Shown: in pieces, positions 34,427 to 44,306 of the stretch
Numbering within the stretch: the first letter of the stretch is position 1
Layout: the number at the start of each line of letters is the position of its first letter
From: Tabrizicola soli
GTDB taxonomy: Bacteria > Pseudomonadota > Alphaproteobacteria > Rhodobacterales > Rhodobacteraceae
Length of the DNA stretch: 64,000 nt
Reading direction: 5' to 3'
Assembly (NCBI RefSeq): GCF_015999335.1
Contig: NZ_JAEACP010000001.1
Coordinates: forward strand, 347,275 to 411,274
Notes under the pieces: generated by a model
The model's database searches: none
Told to the model about the DNA's origin: nothing
Seen by the model: only the letters and a program-made list of their open reading frames with translations
Translations under genes and position numbers: made by a program

Positions 34427-37081
34427 CTATCCTCCAATCGCGGCTTCCGCCGCCTTGATCGCAGCCTCGGCCTGGGCAATGTCGGCGCCCCCGGCTTGGG
34501 CCATGTCGGGCCGCCCGCCGCCGCCCTTGCCGCCCAGGGCCTCGGCCGCAGCCTTGACCAGGGTGACGGCAGAGAGCTTGCCGGTCAGGTCGGCGGTCAC
34601 CCCCGCCGCGACGGCCGGCTTGGCGCCGGTGTCGGCGATCAGGAGCACCGCGCCCGAGCCGAGGCGGGCCTTCATCTCGTCGATCAGGGCCGGCAGATCC
34701 TTGCCAGAGACGCCCGAAAGCACTTGAGCCATGAACTTCACGCCATTGATTTCCTTGGCCTCCGGGCCAGCGGCCTTGCCGCCCATCGCCACCTCGCGGC
34801 GCAGTTGCGCGACCTCGTTCGCCAGCGCCTTGCGCTCATCGAACAGCGCGCGGATGCGGTCGGCAAGCTCGGCCGCCGGCGCCTTGATGATCGCGGCGAT
34901 GTCATTGAGCCGCGTATCCTGCTGGCGCAGATGGTCCAGCGCCGCCTGCCCGGTCAGCGCCTCGATGCGCCGCACGCCCGCGCTGGAGGCGCTTTCCGAC
35001 AGCAGCACCATCGCGCCGATGTCGCCGGTGCGCTTCACATGCGTGCCGCCGCACAATTCCAGGCTGTAGGTCTTGCCATCGCCGCCCTTGCCCGACCCCT
35101 CCAGGGTGCCCATCGAGACGACGCGGACCTCTTCGCCGTATTTCTCGCCGAAGAGCGCCTGCGCGCCGATGGCGCGGGCGTCGTCGGGAGTCATGATCCG
35201 GGTCTCGACCGGCGAGTTCTGGCGGATGAAGGCATTCACCTCGGCCTCGATGGTCGAGAGGTCCGGGCCGGAAATGGCGGCCGAATGGCTGAAGTCGAAG
35301 CGCAGACGGTCGGCGGCGTTGAGGCTGCCCCGCTGGGCGACATGATCGCCGAGCGTCCGCCGCAGCGCCTCGTGCAGCAGGTGCGTCGCCGAGTGGTTGG
35401 CGCGGATCGCCGAGCGGCGGTGGTGCGCAACCTCCAGCTTCGCCGGTTGCCCTTTGATCACAGTGCCTTGCGTGACCTTCGCAATGTGGATGAAGACCCC
35501 GGCGGCCTTCTTCACGTCACTCACTTCCGCCATGCCGGTCGCGGTGCGGATCAGGCCTGCATCGCCGACCTGGCCGCCGGATTCGGCGTAGAACGGGGTC
35601 TGGTTGACGACGATCTGGACGCTCTCGCCCTCCGCCGCCTGGCCGATCCCGGCCCCGTCGCGGACCAGTGCGGTGATCACGCCTTCCGCGGTCTCGGTAT
35701 CGTAGCCGAGGAATTCCGTGACCCCGTGCTCTTCGGCAAGGTCGAACCAGATCTTCGCATCGCCCGCCGCCCCGGTGCCTGACCATGCGGCGCGGGCCTT
35801 GGCCTTCTGCTCGGCCATGGCGGCGTCGAAGCCTTGCACGTCGACCTCGCGCCCCTTCTCGCGGAGCGCATCCTGGGTGAGGTCGAGCGGGAAACCGTAG
35901 GTGTCATAGAGCTTGAAGGCTGCGGCGCCAGGCAGCGCCGCCCCTTCGGCGAGGCCGGAAAGCTCGTCGTCCAGAAGCCGCAAGCCCCGGTCGAGGGTTT
36001 GCTTGAACTTGGTCTCCTCGGTCCGCAGCGTTTCTTCGATCAGCGCCTGGGCTCGCGAAAGCTCCGGATAGGCCCCGCCCATCTGCCGCACCAGCGCCGG
36101 AACCAGCCGGTGCATCACCGGGTCCTGCGCGCCGAGCATATGGGCGTGGCGCATCGCGCGGCGCATGATCCGGCGCAGGACATAACCCCTTCCCTCGTTC
36201 GAGGGCATCACCCCGTCGGCGATCAGGAAGGAGGTCGAGCGCAGGTGGTCGGCGATCACCCGGTGGTGGATTTTCCCCGGCCCGTCAGGGTCCTGGCTGG
36301 TGACGTTCGCGCTGGCTTCGATCAGGCTGCGCATCAGGTCGGTGTCGTAGTTGTCGTGCTTGCCCTGCAGCAGCGCCCCGATCCGCTCCAGCCCCATGCC
36401 GGTGTCGATCGACTGCATCTCCAGCGGAACCAGCCGCCCGTCGGCGAACTGCTCGTTCTGCATGAAGACGTTGTTCCAGATCTCGATGAAACGGTCGCCG
36501 TCCTCCTGAGCCGAGCCGGGTGGGCCGCCCCAGATCGAGGGGCCGTGGTCGTAGAAGATCTCGGTGCAGGGGCCACAGGGGCCGGTCGGGCCCATGCGCC
36601 AGAAGTTGTCATCGGATGCGATGCGGATGATGCGGTCGTCGGTCAGGCCCGAGACCTTTTTCCAGATCGTCGCCGCCTCATCGTCGGTGTGGTAGACGGT
36701 GACCAGAAGCTTGTCCTTGGCCAGGCCGAAATCCCTGGTCAGAAGCTCCCAGGCGAAAGCGATCGCCTGGTCCTTGAAATAGTCGCCGAAGCTGAAATTC
36801 CCCAGCATTTCGAAGAAGGTATGGTGCCGCGCGGTATAGCCGACGTTGTCGAGGTCGTTGTGCTTGCCGCCCGCCCGCACGCATTTCTGGGCCGTCGTCG
36901 CGCGCTTGTAATCCCGCGTCTCGACCCCGGTGAACAGGTTCTTGAACTGCACCATGCCGGAGTTGGTGAACATCAGCGTCGGATCGTTCCGCGGCACGAG
37001 GGGCGAGCTATCGACCACCCGGTGATCGTTGCGGCGGAAGAAGTCGAGGAAGGTCGAGCGGATGTCGTTCAGCGAGGCCAT
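34427..37081 (-). CDS. alaS: Alanyl-tRNA synthetase
   Basis: This 884-residue class II synthetase has the full AlaS domain set: the N-terminal catalytic domain starting with [39 protein letters not shown] motif 1 sequence, the editing domain with the zinc-binding [11 protein letters not shown] and CGGTH, and a C-terminal C-Ala/DHHA1 domain ending in [11 protein letters not shown]. It charges tRNA-Ala. Length is normal. It follows recA on the same strand after a terminator and is followed one base later by the DUF1330 gene. Confidence 0.96.
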   Translation of the reverse strand: MASLNDIRSTFLDFFRRNDHRVVDSSPLVPRNDPTLMFTNSGMVQFKNLFTGVETRDYKRATTAQKCVRAGGKHNDLDNVGYTARHHTFFEMLGNFSFGDYFKDQAIAFAWELLTRDFGLAKDKLLVTVYHTDDEAATIWKKVSGLTDDRIIRIASDDNFWRMGPTGPCGPCTEIFYDHGPSIWGGPPGSAQEDGDRFIEIWNNVFMQNEQFADGRLVPLEMQSIDTGMGLERIGALLQGKHDNYDTDLMRSLIEASANVTSQDPDGPGKIHHRVIADHLRSTSFLIADGVMPSNEGRGYVLRRIMRRAMRHAHMLGAQDPVMHRLVPALVRQMGGAYPELSRAQALIEETLRTEETKFKQTLDRGLRLLDDELSGLAEGAALPGAAAFKLYDTYGFPLDLTQDALREKGREVDVQGFDAAMAEQKAKARAAWSGTGAAGDAKIWFDLAEEHGVTEFLGYDTETAEGVITALVRDGAGIGQAAEGESVQIVVNQTPFYAESGGQVGDAGLIRTATGMAEVSDVKKAAGVFIHIAKVTQGTVIKGQPAKLEVAHHRRSAIRANHSATHLLHEALRRTLGDHVAQRGSLNAADRLRFDFSHSAAISGPDLSTIEAEVNAFIRQNSPVETRIMTPDDARAIGAQALFGEKYGEEVRVVSMGTLEGSGKGGDGKTYSLELCGGTHVKRTGDIGAMVLLSESASSAGVRRIEALTGQAALDHLRQQDTRLNDIAAIIKAPAAELADRIRALFDERKALANEVAQLRREVAMGGKAAGPEAKEINGVKFMAQVLSGVSGKDLPALIDEMKARLGSGAVLLIADTGAKPAVAAGVTADLTGKLSAVTLVKAAAEALGGKGGGGRPDMAQAGGADIAQAEAAIKAAEAAIGG

Positions 37082-37181
37082 GTGGGGGCGGTCCTTAGCC
37101 AGATCGGGGGCGAAAGCAGGAATTCGGCCCCCATGTAGCCCCCCGCGAGGGGGCTGTCCACAGTCGCGCCCGCAGCACAGG

Positions 37182-37211
37182 AAAAAAGGCCGGAGGCGGT
37201 TGCCTCCAGCC
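37182..37211 (-). terminator. Rho-independent terminator of recA
   Basis: On the minus strand a 10-base stem (GGCTGGAGGC with GCCTCCGGCC, one G-T pair) and the loop AACC are followed by six Ts. It begins 27 bases after the recA stop and before the alaS start. Confidence 0.88.
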
Positions 37212-37237
37212 CTTTCTGCCGCAGCCTCGTGCCGGGT

Positions 37238-38305
37238 TCAATCGTCCAGGACGTCGCTTTCTTCGCCGGCCATGGTGAAATCAAGGCCGTTCGCCGCGCG
37301 GATCTTATCCTCGATCTCCATCGCGACAGAGGGGTTCTGCTTCAGGAAGGACTTGGCATTCTCGCGGCCCTGGCCGATGCGCTCGTCCCTGAAGGAATAC
37401 CAGGCGCCCGACTTCTCGACCACGCCGGCCTTGACGCCGATGTCGATCAGCTCGCCGGTCTTGGAAATGCCTTCGCCATACATGATGTCGAATTCCACCT
37501 GCTTGAACGGCGGCGCGACCTTGTTCTTCACGACCTTGACGCGGGTGGAATTGCCCACGACCTCATCCCGGTCCTTGATCGCCCCGATGCGGCGGATGTC
37601 GAGGCGGACGGAGGCGTAGAACTTCAGCGCATTGCCGCCGGTGGTGGTTTCGGGGCTGCCGAACATCACGCCGATCTTCATCCGGATCTGGTTGATGAAG
37701 ATCACCATGCAGTTCGAGCGTCCGATGCTGGCCGTCAGCTTGCGCATGGCCTGGCTCATCAGCCGGGCCTGGCTGCCCATCTGCATGTCGCCCATGTCGC
37801 CCTCGATCTCGGCCTTGGGCACCAGGGCCGCGACCGAGTCCACGACGACCAGGCTGACCGCGCCCGAGCGGACCAGCGTGTCGACGATCTCCAGCGCCTG
37901 TTCGCCGGTGTCGGGCTGGCTGATCAGCAGCTCATCCAGGTTGACGCCCAGTTTCTTGGCGTATTGCGGGTCCAGCGCGTGTTCCGCGTCGACGAAGGCG
38001 CAGACGCCGCCCTTCTTCTGCTCCTCGGCCACGACATGCAGCGTCAGCGTGGTCTTGCCCGACGATTCCGGCCCGTAGATCTCGATGATGCGGCCCTTGG
38101 GCAAGCCGCCGATCCCCAGTGCGATGTCGAGACCGAGCGAGCCGGTGGAGGTGGCCTCGATCTCCATCGCCGGGCTGTCGGCGCCAAGCTTCATGATCGA
38201 GCCCTTGCCGAACTGTCGCTCGATCTGCGCCAGAGCGCTTTCCAGAGCCTTCGCCTTATCCATATCCCGCTTGCTCCCGAGGTCGAGAAGGTTTGCCGCC
38301 GCCAT
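37238..38305 (-). CDS. recA: Recombinase RecA
   Basis: This 355-residue RecA has Walker [10 protein letters not shown] near residue 77, Walker [11 protein letters not shown], the loop L2 region [31 protein letters not shown], and the acidic C-terminal tail ending VLDD. It drives homologous recombination and co-cleavage of LexA. The start [10 protein letters not shown] was chosen because it follows the typical alphaproteobacterial N-terminus. An SOS operator lies about 50 bases upstream. Confidence 0.97.
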   Translation of the reverse strand: MAAANLLDLGSKRDMDKAKALESALAQIERQFGKGSIMKLGADSPAMEIEATSTGSLGLDIALGIGGLPKGRIIEIYGPESSGKTTLTLHVVAEEQKKGGVCAFVDAEHALDPQYAKKLGVNLDELLISQPDTGEQALEIVDTLVRSGAVSLVVVDSVAALVPKAEIEGDMGDMQMGSQARLMSQAMRKLTASIGRSNCMVIFINQIRMKIGVMFGSPETTTGGNALKFYASVRLDIRRIGAIKDRDEVVGNSTRVKVVKNKVAPPFKQVEFDIMYGEGISKTGELIDIGVKAGVVEKSGAWYSFRDERIGQGRENAKSFLKQNPSVAMEIEDKIRAANGLDFTMAGEESDVLDD

Positions 38306-38354
38306 GTCCGTCTCCTTATTCCACAGCCGCCGGGGAGCGGCAATCCTGCCCGAT

Positions 38355-38369
38355 GTTCGCCAAGTGTTC
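38355..38369 (-). promoter_or_regulatory. SOS (LexA) operator of recA
   Basis: GTTC, seven bases, then GTTC: an exact match to the direct-repeat LexA box of alphaproteobacteria (GTTC-N7-GTTC). It lies 50 bases upstream of the recA start, where it would overlap the promoter. Confidence 0.85.
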
Positions 38370-38479
38370 CCGTCGTTATGAGCACAAAGGCGGAACATTT
38401 CAACCGATTTCTCTGCAAGACCAGCTTTTGCCCGCTTTGGTTAAGGGATAGTTTACGCCGTCGCCCGAAAGCGGGCGGG

Positions 38480-39100
38480 ATGCGGGATTCTTTGCCGGGA
38501 GGTGCTGATTTGCTGGTGTTCTGGGAGCAAAGGCTTGCCTTTCTGGCCACGCCAAAGACCGGATCGACGGCGATTGCCGCCGCGCTCGAATCGCTGGCTT
38601 CGGTGTCGATCCAGCGCCCGCCGCTTCTGAAGCACACCACGGTGCATCGCTACCGCCGCTTCATCGGACCCTATCTGGAGGCCGCGTCGAAGGACACGTT
38701 CACCCTGGTCGCGCTGATGCGCGAGCCGCGCGACTGGCTCGGCTCCTGGTACCGCTTCCGGCAGCGCGAGGAGACGCCGGCCGAGAAATCCACCGCCGGG
38801 ATGAGCTTCGACGATTTCGTGCAGGCCTGGTGCCGGGACCCGCGGCCGGAGGTGGCGGATGTGGGCAGCCAGGCCCGCTTCCTGCGGCCGCGGCAGGGAG
38901 TCGGGGCGGACCGGCTCTTCCGCTATGAGGAGATCGACGCCTTCGTGCATTTCCTCGAGGACCGGCTGGGCTGCGAGATCATCCTCCCCCGGCTGAACGT
39001 CTCCCCCCCCGGCGCGACCGAGCTTTCGCCCGCGACCAATGCCCTGCTGCAGGAGGTTGCGGCCGAGGATTTCCGGCTTTACGGCTCGCTTCCCGGCTAG
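38480..39100 (+). CDS. Sulfotransferase-like protein
   Basis: This 206-residue protein has an N-terminal P-loop-like PAPS-binding motif in FLATPKTGSTAIAAALE and a later R(E)PRDWLGSWYRFR segment, the 5'-PSB and 3'-PB type motifs of sulfotransferases. It has no signal peptide. The substrate is unknown; bacterial relatives modify surface polysaccharides. The ATG at 38480 lacks a good ribosome-binding site; a TTG at 38510, seven bases after GGGAGG, is an attractive alternative and would remove only ten residues before the motif. Confidence 0.65.
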   Translation: MRDSLPGGADLLVFWEQRLAFLATPKTGSTAIAAALESLASVSIQRPPLLKHTTVHRYRRFIGPYLEAASKDTFTLVALMREPRDWLGSWYRFRQREETPAEKSTAGMSFDDFVQAWCRDPRPEVADVGSQARFLRPRQGVGADRLFRYEEIDAFVHFLEDRLGCEIILPRLNVSPPGATELSPATNALLQEVAAEDFRLYGSLPG

Positions 39101-39205
39101 GCGCGCAGGTGCCGGCCGGTGCATCGGGACATGACAGGCAGCGGGAAAAGGGGTATCCCTTGGGCAAGGGGCCGCGAGACCCCATGAGGCAGAAAGGGCG
39201 GACAG

Positions 39206-39766
39206 ATGGACCTTCAGGACGGATTTTCCCGGCGCGGGCTTCTCATGGGCATGGGGGCGCTGGCGCTCTCGGCCTGCAACAACGGGGTGGGATCGAACGG
39301 GGCGGCGCAGATCGACGCGCGGGTCGAGGCGACGCAGAACTTCCTCTTCAGCCGCTACCCCGGCACGCAGGACCTGGCGAGCCGGGCCAATGGCGTGCTC
39401 TACATGCCGCTGATGACCGAGGCGGGTTTCGGGATCGGCGGGGCCTTCGGGCGGGGTGCGCTGCGGATCCGGGGGGTGACGGTCGACTACTATTCGGCCG
39501 CGAAGGGGACGATCGGCTTCCAGATCGGGGCGCAGCAATATGCCCACGCCCTGTTCTTCATGACCCCCGAGGCGCTGGAGCAGTTCCGGCGCGGGCCGGG
39601 CTGGGCGGCGGGGGCGGAAGTGCGCTATGCGACGCCCGAACAGGGGGCCTCGATCGGGAAGGAGACGACCGAGCTTGACCCGGTGATCGCGCTGATCTTC
39701 GGCCAGCAGGGGCTGATCGCGGGCGCGACGCTGGGTGGGGTGAAATACACCCGGATCATCCCCTAG
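39206..39766 (+). CDS. Ysc84/SYLF-like lipoprotein
   Basis: This 186-residue protein has a signal peptide ending in the lipobox ALSA-C near residue 24, preceded by a twin-arginine-like SRRGLLM. The mature part has the Ysc84/SYLF features GVLYMPLMTEAGFGIGGAFGRGALRIRG and VDYYSAAKGTIGFQIGAQQYAHALFFMTPEALEQF. Bacterial members are outer-membrane or periplasmic lipoproteins of unclear function, with lipid binding suggested by homology. It stands between the sulfotransferase-like and peptidoglycan-binding genes. Confidence 0.78.
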   Translation: MDLQDGFSRRGLLMGMGALALSACNNGVGSNGAAQIDARVEATQNFLFSRYPGTQDLASRANGVLYMPLMTEAGFGIGGAFGRGALRIRGVTVDYYSAAKGTIGFQIGAQQYAHALFFMTPEALEQFRRGPGWAAGAEVRYATPEQGASIGKETTELDPVIALIFGQQGLIAGATLGGVKYTRIIP

Positions 39767-39904
39767 GCGCGGAAAACCCTGCCGCATTTCCCATGCTTGC
39801 GGATTTCCTGCCGCCGGCAGCGGCGGGTGAGGGCCTCCCGACGTGACGGAAGGGCGGAACAGGCGTATCCTGATCCGCCAAGTCATTTTTGATGGAGTCA
39901 TTCG

Positions 39905-40822
39905 ATGGCGGGTCCTGCGACGGTCCTGAAGGGCTCGGTCGGATTCGGCGGCAAGAACCTGCGCGGCGATGTGCTGCTGGTCCAGGCGATGTTGAATGCG
40001 CTGCCCGCGACGCGGGGCGGGGCGGTCCCCGCGCTCGCGACGGACGGCATCTGCGGGACGATGACCAACAGCGCCATCAAGCGGTTCCAGGCCGGCAACC
40101 AGTGCTATGCCGACGGCCGCGTCGATGCGGGCGCCAAGACCGAGCGGACGCTCCTGGAGCTTCTGCAGCGGCTCGGCAAGCTTGCCGCGGTGCTGGGGGC
40201 GGCTGCGGCCGCGGCCCCTGCCCCGACCGGCCCGACGGTGGCGGGGCCGAACTCTCCCGTGCGGCGGAAGTATGTGCAGACGGCGAAGACGCTGGTGCCG
40301 CCGGCCGGGCTGACCACGGGCGGCAGCGGGCCGAAGGGCGCGACGGGCTGCGGCGAGTTCCCGGGCCGGGTCTTCGCCAGGCTGCCGGTGATCCCGCCCG
40401 GCCAGCCCGGAGCGTTCAAGGTGCATGTGGCGGGGGCCGGGACGATGTATCTGACCTCGCCCACGACCTGGTGGGAGCAGTTGGCGCAGGCGGTGGACAA
40501 GCAGCATGCGCCCGCGCGGAAATGCTGGGTGCCCTTCGTCGGCGGCAACCGGCCGCTGCCGGGCGACATCTATCTTCTGGCACAATACGACAACCCGGCC
40601 ATGTTCCAGCATGTCGGCGTGGTGCTGGATGCCTCGGGCAGCGAATGGACGACCTGCGACGGCGGCCAGGGGAACGGCTGGCAGTCGGGGATCGTGAAGC
40701 GACAGTTCCAGCCGGACGGCGTGATCGCCGGCGAATTCGGCAACAGGGCGCGGCTGAAGGGCTGGGTGGACCTGGACAACCTCTATGCCGTGGCGCAGGC
40801 GAGCTTTCCGGCGCTGGGGTAA
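39905..40822 (+). CDS. Peptidoglycan-binding protein with probable Cys/His hydrolase domain
   Basis: This 305-residue protein has an N-terminal peptidoglycan-binding-like domain (about 8-90, DVLLVQAMLNALP...TDGICGTMTNSAIKRFQ), an Ala/Pro linker (about 92-118), and a C-terminal domain with the likely catalytic pair Cys149 (GCGEFPGRVF) and His236 (MFQHVGVVLD) preceded by PGDIYLL, as in NlpC/P60 or CHAP amidases. No signal peptide or membrane segment is visible, which is unusual for a cell-wall hydrolase and fits export by a specialised secretion route or release by lysis. No immunity or secretion gene is adjacent. Confidence 0.65.
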   Translation: MAGPATVLKGSVGFGGKNLRGDVLLVQAMLNALPATRGGAVPALATDGICGTMTNSAIKRFQAGNQCYADGRVDAGAKTERTLLELLQRLGKLAAVLGAAAAAAPAPTGPTVAGPNSPVRRKYVQTAKTLVPPAGLTTGGSGPKGATGCGEFPGRVFARLPVIPPGQPGAFKVHVAGAGTMYLTSPTTWWEQLAQAVDKQHAPARKCWVPFVGGNRPLPGDIYLLAQYDNPAMFQHVGVVLDASGSEWTTCDGGQGNGWQSGIVKRQFQPDGVIAGEFGNRARLKGWVDLDNLYAVAQASFPALG

Positions 40823-40836
40823 GGCGGCTGGCGGAT

Positions 40837-40858
40837 GGTGCGCTTTAGCGCACCCTAC
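40837..40858 (-). repeat. REP-type palindrome, copy 4
   Basis: This is the same minus-strand GTAG head and 8-base stem as copies 1 and 3, with loop AA instead of AC. It lies between convergent genes, and the CTA at 40855-40857 is the stop codon of the downstream minus-strand gene. Confidence 0.75.
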
Positions 40859-41718
40859 TTCAGTCGGCGGATCAGGCTGGAGGTGTCGTTCCGGCCGCCG
40901 CCCATCAACTGCACGTCCTTGTAGAACTGGTCCACCAGCGCCGTCACCGGCAGCCGCGCGCCGATCTCCTCGGCGGTGTCGAGGCAGATGCCGAGGTCCT
41001 TGCGCATCCAGTCCACCGCGAAGCCGAAGTCGAATTCGTCGGCCAGCATGGTCTTGTGCCGGTTCGCCATCTGCCAGCTGCCCGCCGCGCCCTGGCTGAT
41101 CACCTCCACCACCTTCTCGCCGTCGAGCCCGGCCTTCTGGCCGAAGGCGAGCGCCTCGCTCAGGCCCTGCATCAGGCCGGCGATGCAGATCTGGTTCACC
41201 ATCTTGGCAAGCTGCCCCGCCCCGGTCGGCCCGATCAGCCGGCAGATCCGGGCATAGGCCGCCATCACCGGCTCGGCGCGCGCGTAGTCCGCCGGATCGC
41301 CGCCGCACATGATCGAGAGCTGGCCGTTCTCGGCCCCCGCCTGCCCGCCCGAGACCGGCGCGTCGACGAAGGCAAGGCCGGTGGCTGCAGCCTGGGCGGC
41401 CAGCTTGCGCGTCACCTTCGCCGAAACCGTGGTGTGGTCGACGAGAATCGCCCCCGGCGTCATCCCGGCGAAGGCTCCGTCCGGCCCGGCGCAGACCGCG
41501 CGCAGGTCGTCGTCGTTGCCGACGCAGGCAAAGACGAACTCGGCCCCCTTCGCCGCCTCGCGCGGGGTGGGCAGGCTGCGGCCCCTGTGGCGGGCGGTCC
41601 AGGCCTCGGCCCGGCCGGGGCTGCGGTTGTAGACCGCCACGTCATGCCCCTTGGCCGCCAGATGCCCGGCCATCGGAAAACCCATCACGCCAAGCCCCAG
41701 AAACGCAACTTTCGCCAT
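40855..41718 (-). CDS. 3-hydroxyisobutyrate dehydrogenase-family protein
   Basis: This 287-residue beta-hydroxyacid dehydrogenase has the N-terminal NAD(P) fold GLGVMGFPMAGHL, the substrate signature DAPVSGGQAGAENGQLSIM near residue 118, and the catalytic lysine in GAGQLAKMVNQI near residue 171. Members include 3-hydroxyisobutyrate dehydrogenase and tartronate semialdehyde reductase; which one cannot be decided. The stop lies in a REP repeat. It diverges from the penicillin-acylase-family gene. Confidence 0.83.
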   Translation of the reverse strand: MAKVAFLGLGVMGFPMAGHLAAKGHDVAVYNRSPGRAEAWTARHRGRSLPTPREAAKGAEFVFACVGNDDDLRAVCAGPDGAFAGMTPGAILVDHTTVSAKVTRKLAAQAAATGLAFVDAPVSGGQAGAENGQLSIMCGGDPADYARAEPVMAAYARICRLIGPTGAGQLAKMVNQICIAGLMQGLSEALAFGQKAGLDGEKVVEVISQGAAGSWQMANRHKTMLADEFDFGFAVDWMRKDLGICLDTAEEIGARLPVTALVDQFYKDVQLMGGGRNDTSSLIRRLK

Positions 41719-41798
41719 GCCGATTCCCCGCTCATTGCCCTTGACTGGGTGATGGACTAGGAACCGATCCCATCCCTGCCGTCAAGAACAGGACAAAG

Positions 41799-44264
41799 AT
41801 GCTGACCGCCTTTCGCTGGCTGATCCGGATCGTCTCGGGGCTGATCGTCCTGGGGGTGGTCTTCGTGCTGCTGGCCTATTGGATCCTGTCGCGGTCGCTG
41901 GTGGATTATGACGAGGATTTCACCCTGGCCGGGATCAGCGCCCCGGTCGAGATCGTGCGCAACAACGACAACGTGCCGCATATCTTCGGCAAGAGCGACG
42001 AGGACGTGTTCTTCGCCCTTGGTTTCGCCCATGCGCAGGACCGGCTTTGGCAGATGACCATGCTGCGGCGGACGGCGCAGGGCCGGCTGTCGGAACTGTT
42101 CGGCCAGCCCACGGTCAAGGTCGACGAGCTGATGCGGCGGCTGGACCTCTACGGGCTGGCGCTGCAGGACGTGGCGGCGCAGGACCCCGGGACGCTGGCG
42201 GCACTGGAGGCCTATTCGGCCGGGGTCAATGCCTGGATCGGCGAGATCAACAAGGGCGCGCGCGGGCGCGGCGCGCCGGAGTTCTTCCTGTTCGAGCCGG
42301 AGATCTCGGCCTGGGCACCGGCGGATTCGATCGCGATCCTGAAGCTGATGGCCTTGCAGCTGACCAGCTCGGCCCAGACCGAGATCCTGCGGGCGCGGGT
42401 CTCGCTTCTGCTCGCGCCCGAGCGGCTGGCGGACCTGCTGCCCGACGATCCAGGACAGGGCGTGGCCGCCCTGCCCGATTACGCAAGCCTGGTGCCGGGG
42501 GTGGCGGCGGATGCCGCGCCGGTGGATTTCGCGCTGGGGCCGTTCTCGCCGGTGGCGGACCCCGGAATGGCGGGGGCGTCCAATGCCTGGGCGGCGATGC
42601 CCGGACGCTCGGCCGCAGGGGGAAGCCTTCTGGCCAATGATCCGCACCTGAACCTGACCGCGCCGACGATCTGGTATCTGGCGCGGCTGGAGCTCGCCTC
42701 GGGCGGGGTGATCGGGGGGACCATTCCGGGCGTGCCGGTGGTGCTGGTCGGGCGGTCCGAGCGGCTGGGCTGGGGACTTACCACGGCCTATGTCGATGAC
42801 CAGGACGTGCTGATCGAGGAAGTGAACCCGGAAGATGGCGAGGAATACCGCAGCCCGGACGGCTGGGCCCGGTTCCTCAGCCGCCAGTCAATCATCACGG
42901 TCAAGGATGCCGAGCCGGTGACGCTGACCCTGCGCTGGTCGCGCAACGGGCCGATCCTGCCGGGAACGCATTACGACCTGGCCGCGATCACGCCGCCCGG
43001 CCATGTGGCGGCGCTGGCCTGGACCGCACTGGCGCCTGGCGACACCTCGATGACGGCGGCGCTGCGGATGATGCGAGCTGGCACCGTGGCCGAGGCGCAG
43101 GAGGCGGGCAAGCTGGCGGTGGCCCCGGCGCAGAACCTGATGCTGGCCGACAAGGACGGAATCGCGCTGCAGGTGGTGGGGGCGCTGCCGGCTCGGGATC
43201 CGGGCAACCCCGGCCAGGGGCGGCTGCCGGTGCTGGGGGCCGATCCGCGTGCCGGCTTCAAGGGGGTCTTGCCCTATGAGGACAATCCGCGTTTCGTCAA
43301 CCCGGCCTCGGGCCTTCTGGGCAATACCAACAACAAGACGGTGGACCGGCCGTTTCCGCAGCATGTCAGCTTCGACTGGGGCGACACGCAGCGGATCCAG
43401 AGGTGGCTGACGCTGATGAAGGCGCGCGAGGTGCATACGCGGGAAAGCTTCATCGAGGCGCAGCTCGACACGGTGAACCCGACGGCCCGCGCCCTGCTGC
43501 CGCTGATCGGGGCCGACCTGTGGTTCACCGGCGAGGCGGCGCCCGAGGGCTCGCCCGAGCGGCTGCGGCAGCGGGCGCTGGTGCTGCTGGCCGAGTGGAA
43601 CGGCGAGATGAACGAGCATCTGCCCGAGCCCCTGATCGCCGAGGCCTGGCTCAGGGCGCTGATGAACCGGCTGATCCGCGACGAGATCGGGGCGATGGCG
43701 GACAGCTTCACCCATGTCTCGCCGGTCTTCATCGAGCGGGTCTACCGCAATGTCGGCGGTGCGGGTGTCTGGTGCGACGTGATCCAGTCGGCGGCGGTGG
43801 AAAGTTGCACCGACATCGCGCGCATCGCGCTGGACGAGGCCTTGCTGGAGCTGACCGAGAGATACGGCGACAATCTGGAGAGCTGGCGCTGGGGCGATGC
43901 GCACCAGGCGATGCACGACCATCCGGTGCTGGGAGACGTGCCGTTCCTGAAGTATTTCGTGAACATCCGCCAGTCGACCAGCGGCGGCGACGACACGCTG
44001 ATGCGGGGCGTGACGCGGGGCGAGGGACCGGAGCCCTATCAGAACGTCCATTCCGCCGGCTATCGCGGGGTCTATGACTTCGCCGACCCGGATTCCTCGG
44101 TCTTCATCACGGCCACGGGACAGTCGGGGCATCCCCTGTCGCGGCACTACGACGACCTGGGCGAGCTCTGGCGGCGGGGGGAGTATATCCCGATGTCGCT
44201 GGACCCCGAACTCGCGCATGCGGCGGCGGCGGGGGTGATGGTGCTGACGCCGGAAGGGCGGTGA
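41799..44264 (+). CDS. Penicillin acylase-family amidase
   Basis: This 821-residue Ntn hydrolase precursor has an N-terminal membrane anchor (about 5-30), an alpha-chain region with NNDNVPHIFGKSDEDVFFALGFAHAQDRLWQM, and the autocleavage site before Ser261 in GASNAWA, followed by the beta chain with NDPHLNLTAPTIWY. Relatives hydrolyse beta-lactam side chains, acyl-homoserine lactones or other amides in the periplasm. The membrane anchor instead of a cleaved signal is common. The C-terminus keeps TATGQSGHPLSRHYDDLGELWRRGEY. Confidence 0.87.
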   Translation: MLTAFRWLIRIVSGLIVLGVVFVLLAYWILSRSLVDYDEDFTLAGISAPVEIVRNNDNVPHIFGKSDEDVFFALGFAHAQDRLWQMTMLRRTAQGRLSELFGQPTVKVDELMRRLDLYGLALQDVAAQDPGTLAALEAYSAGVNAWIGEINKGARGRGAPEFFLFEPEISAWAPADSIAILKLMALQLTSSAQTEILRARVSLLLAPERLADLLPDDPGQGVAALPDYASLVPGVAADAAPVDFALGPFSPVADPGMAGASNAWAAMPGRSAAGGSLLANDPHLNLTAPTIWYLARLELASGGVIGGTIPGVPVVLVGRSERLGWGLTTAYVDDQDVLIEEVNPEDGEEYRSPDGWARFLSRQSIITVKDAEPVTLTLRWSRNGPILPGTHYDLAAITPPGHVAALAWTALAPGDTSMTAALRMMRAGTVAEAQEAGKLAVAPAQNLMLADKDGIALQVVGALPARDPGNPGQGRLPVLGADPRAGFKGVLPYEDNPRFVNPASGLLGNTNNKTVDRPFPQHVSFDWGDTQRIQRWLTLMKAREVHTRESFIEAQLDTVNPTARALLPLIGADLWFTGEAAPEGSPERLRQRALVLLAEWNGEMNEHLPEPLIAEAWLRALMNRLIRDEIGAMADSFTHVSPVFIERVYRNVGGAGVWCDVIQSAAVESCTDIARIALDEALLELTERYGDNLESWRWGDAHQAMHDHPVLGDVPFLKYFVNIRQSTSGGDDTLMRGVTRGEGPEPYQNVHSAGYRGVYDFADPDSSVFITATGQSGHPLSRHYDDLGELWRRGEYIPMSLDPELAHAAAAGVMVLTPEGR

Positions 44265-44306
44265 GCCGGCCGCCTCGCCCGAAGGACGGAGAGGCCGGGG
44301 CGAGGA

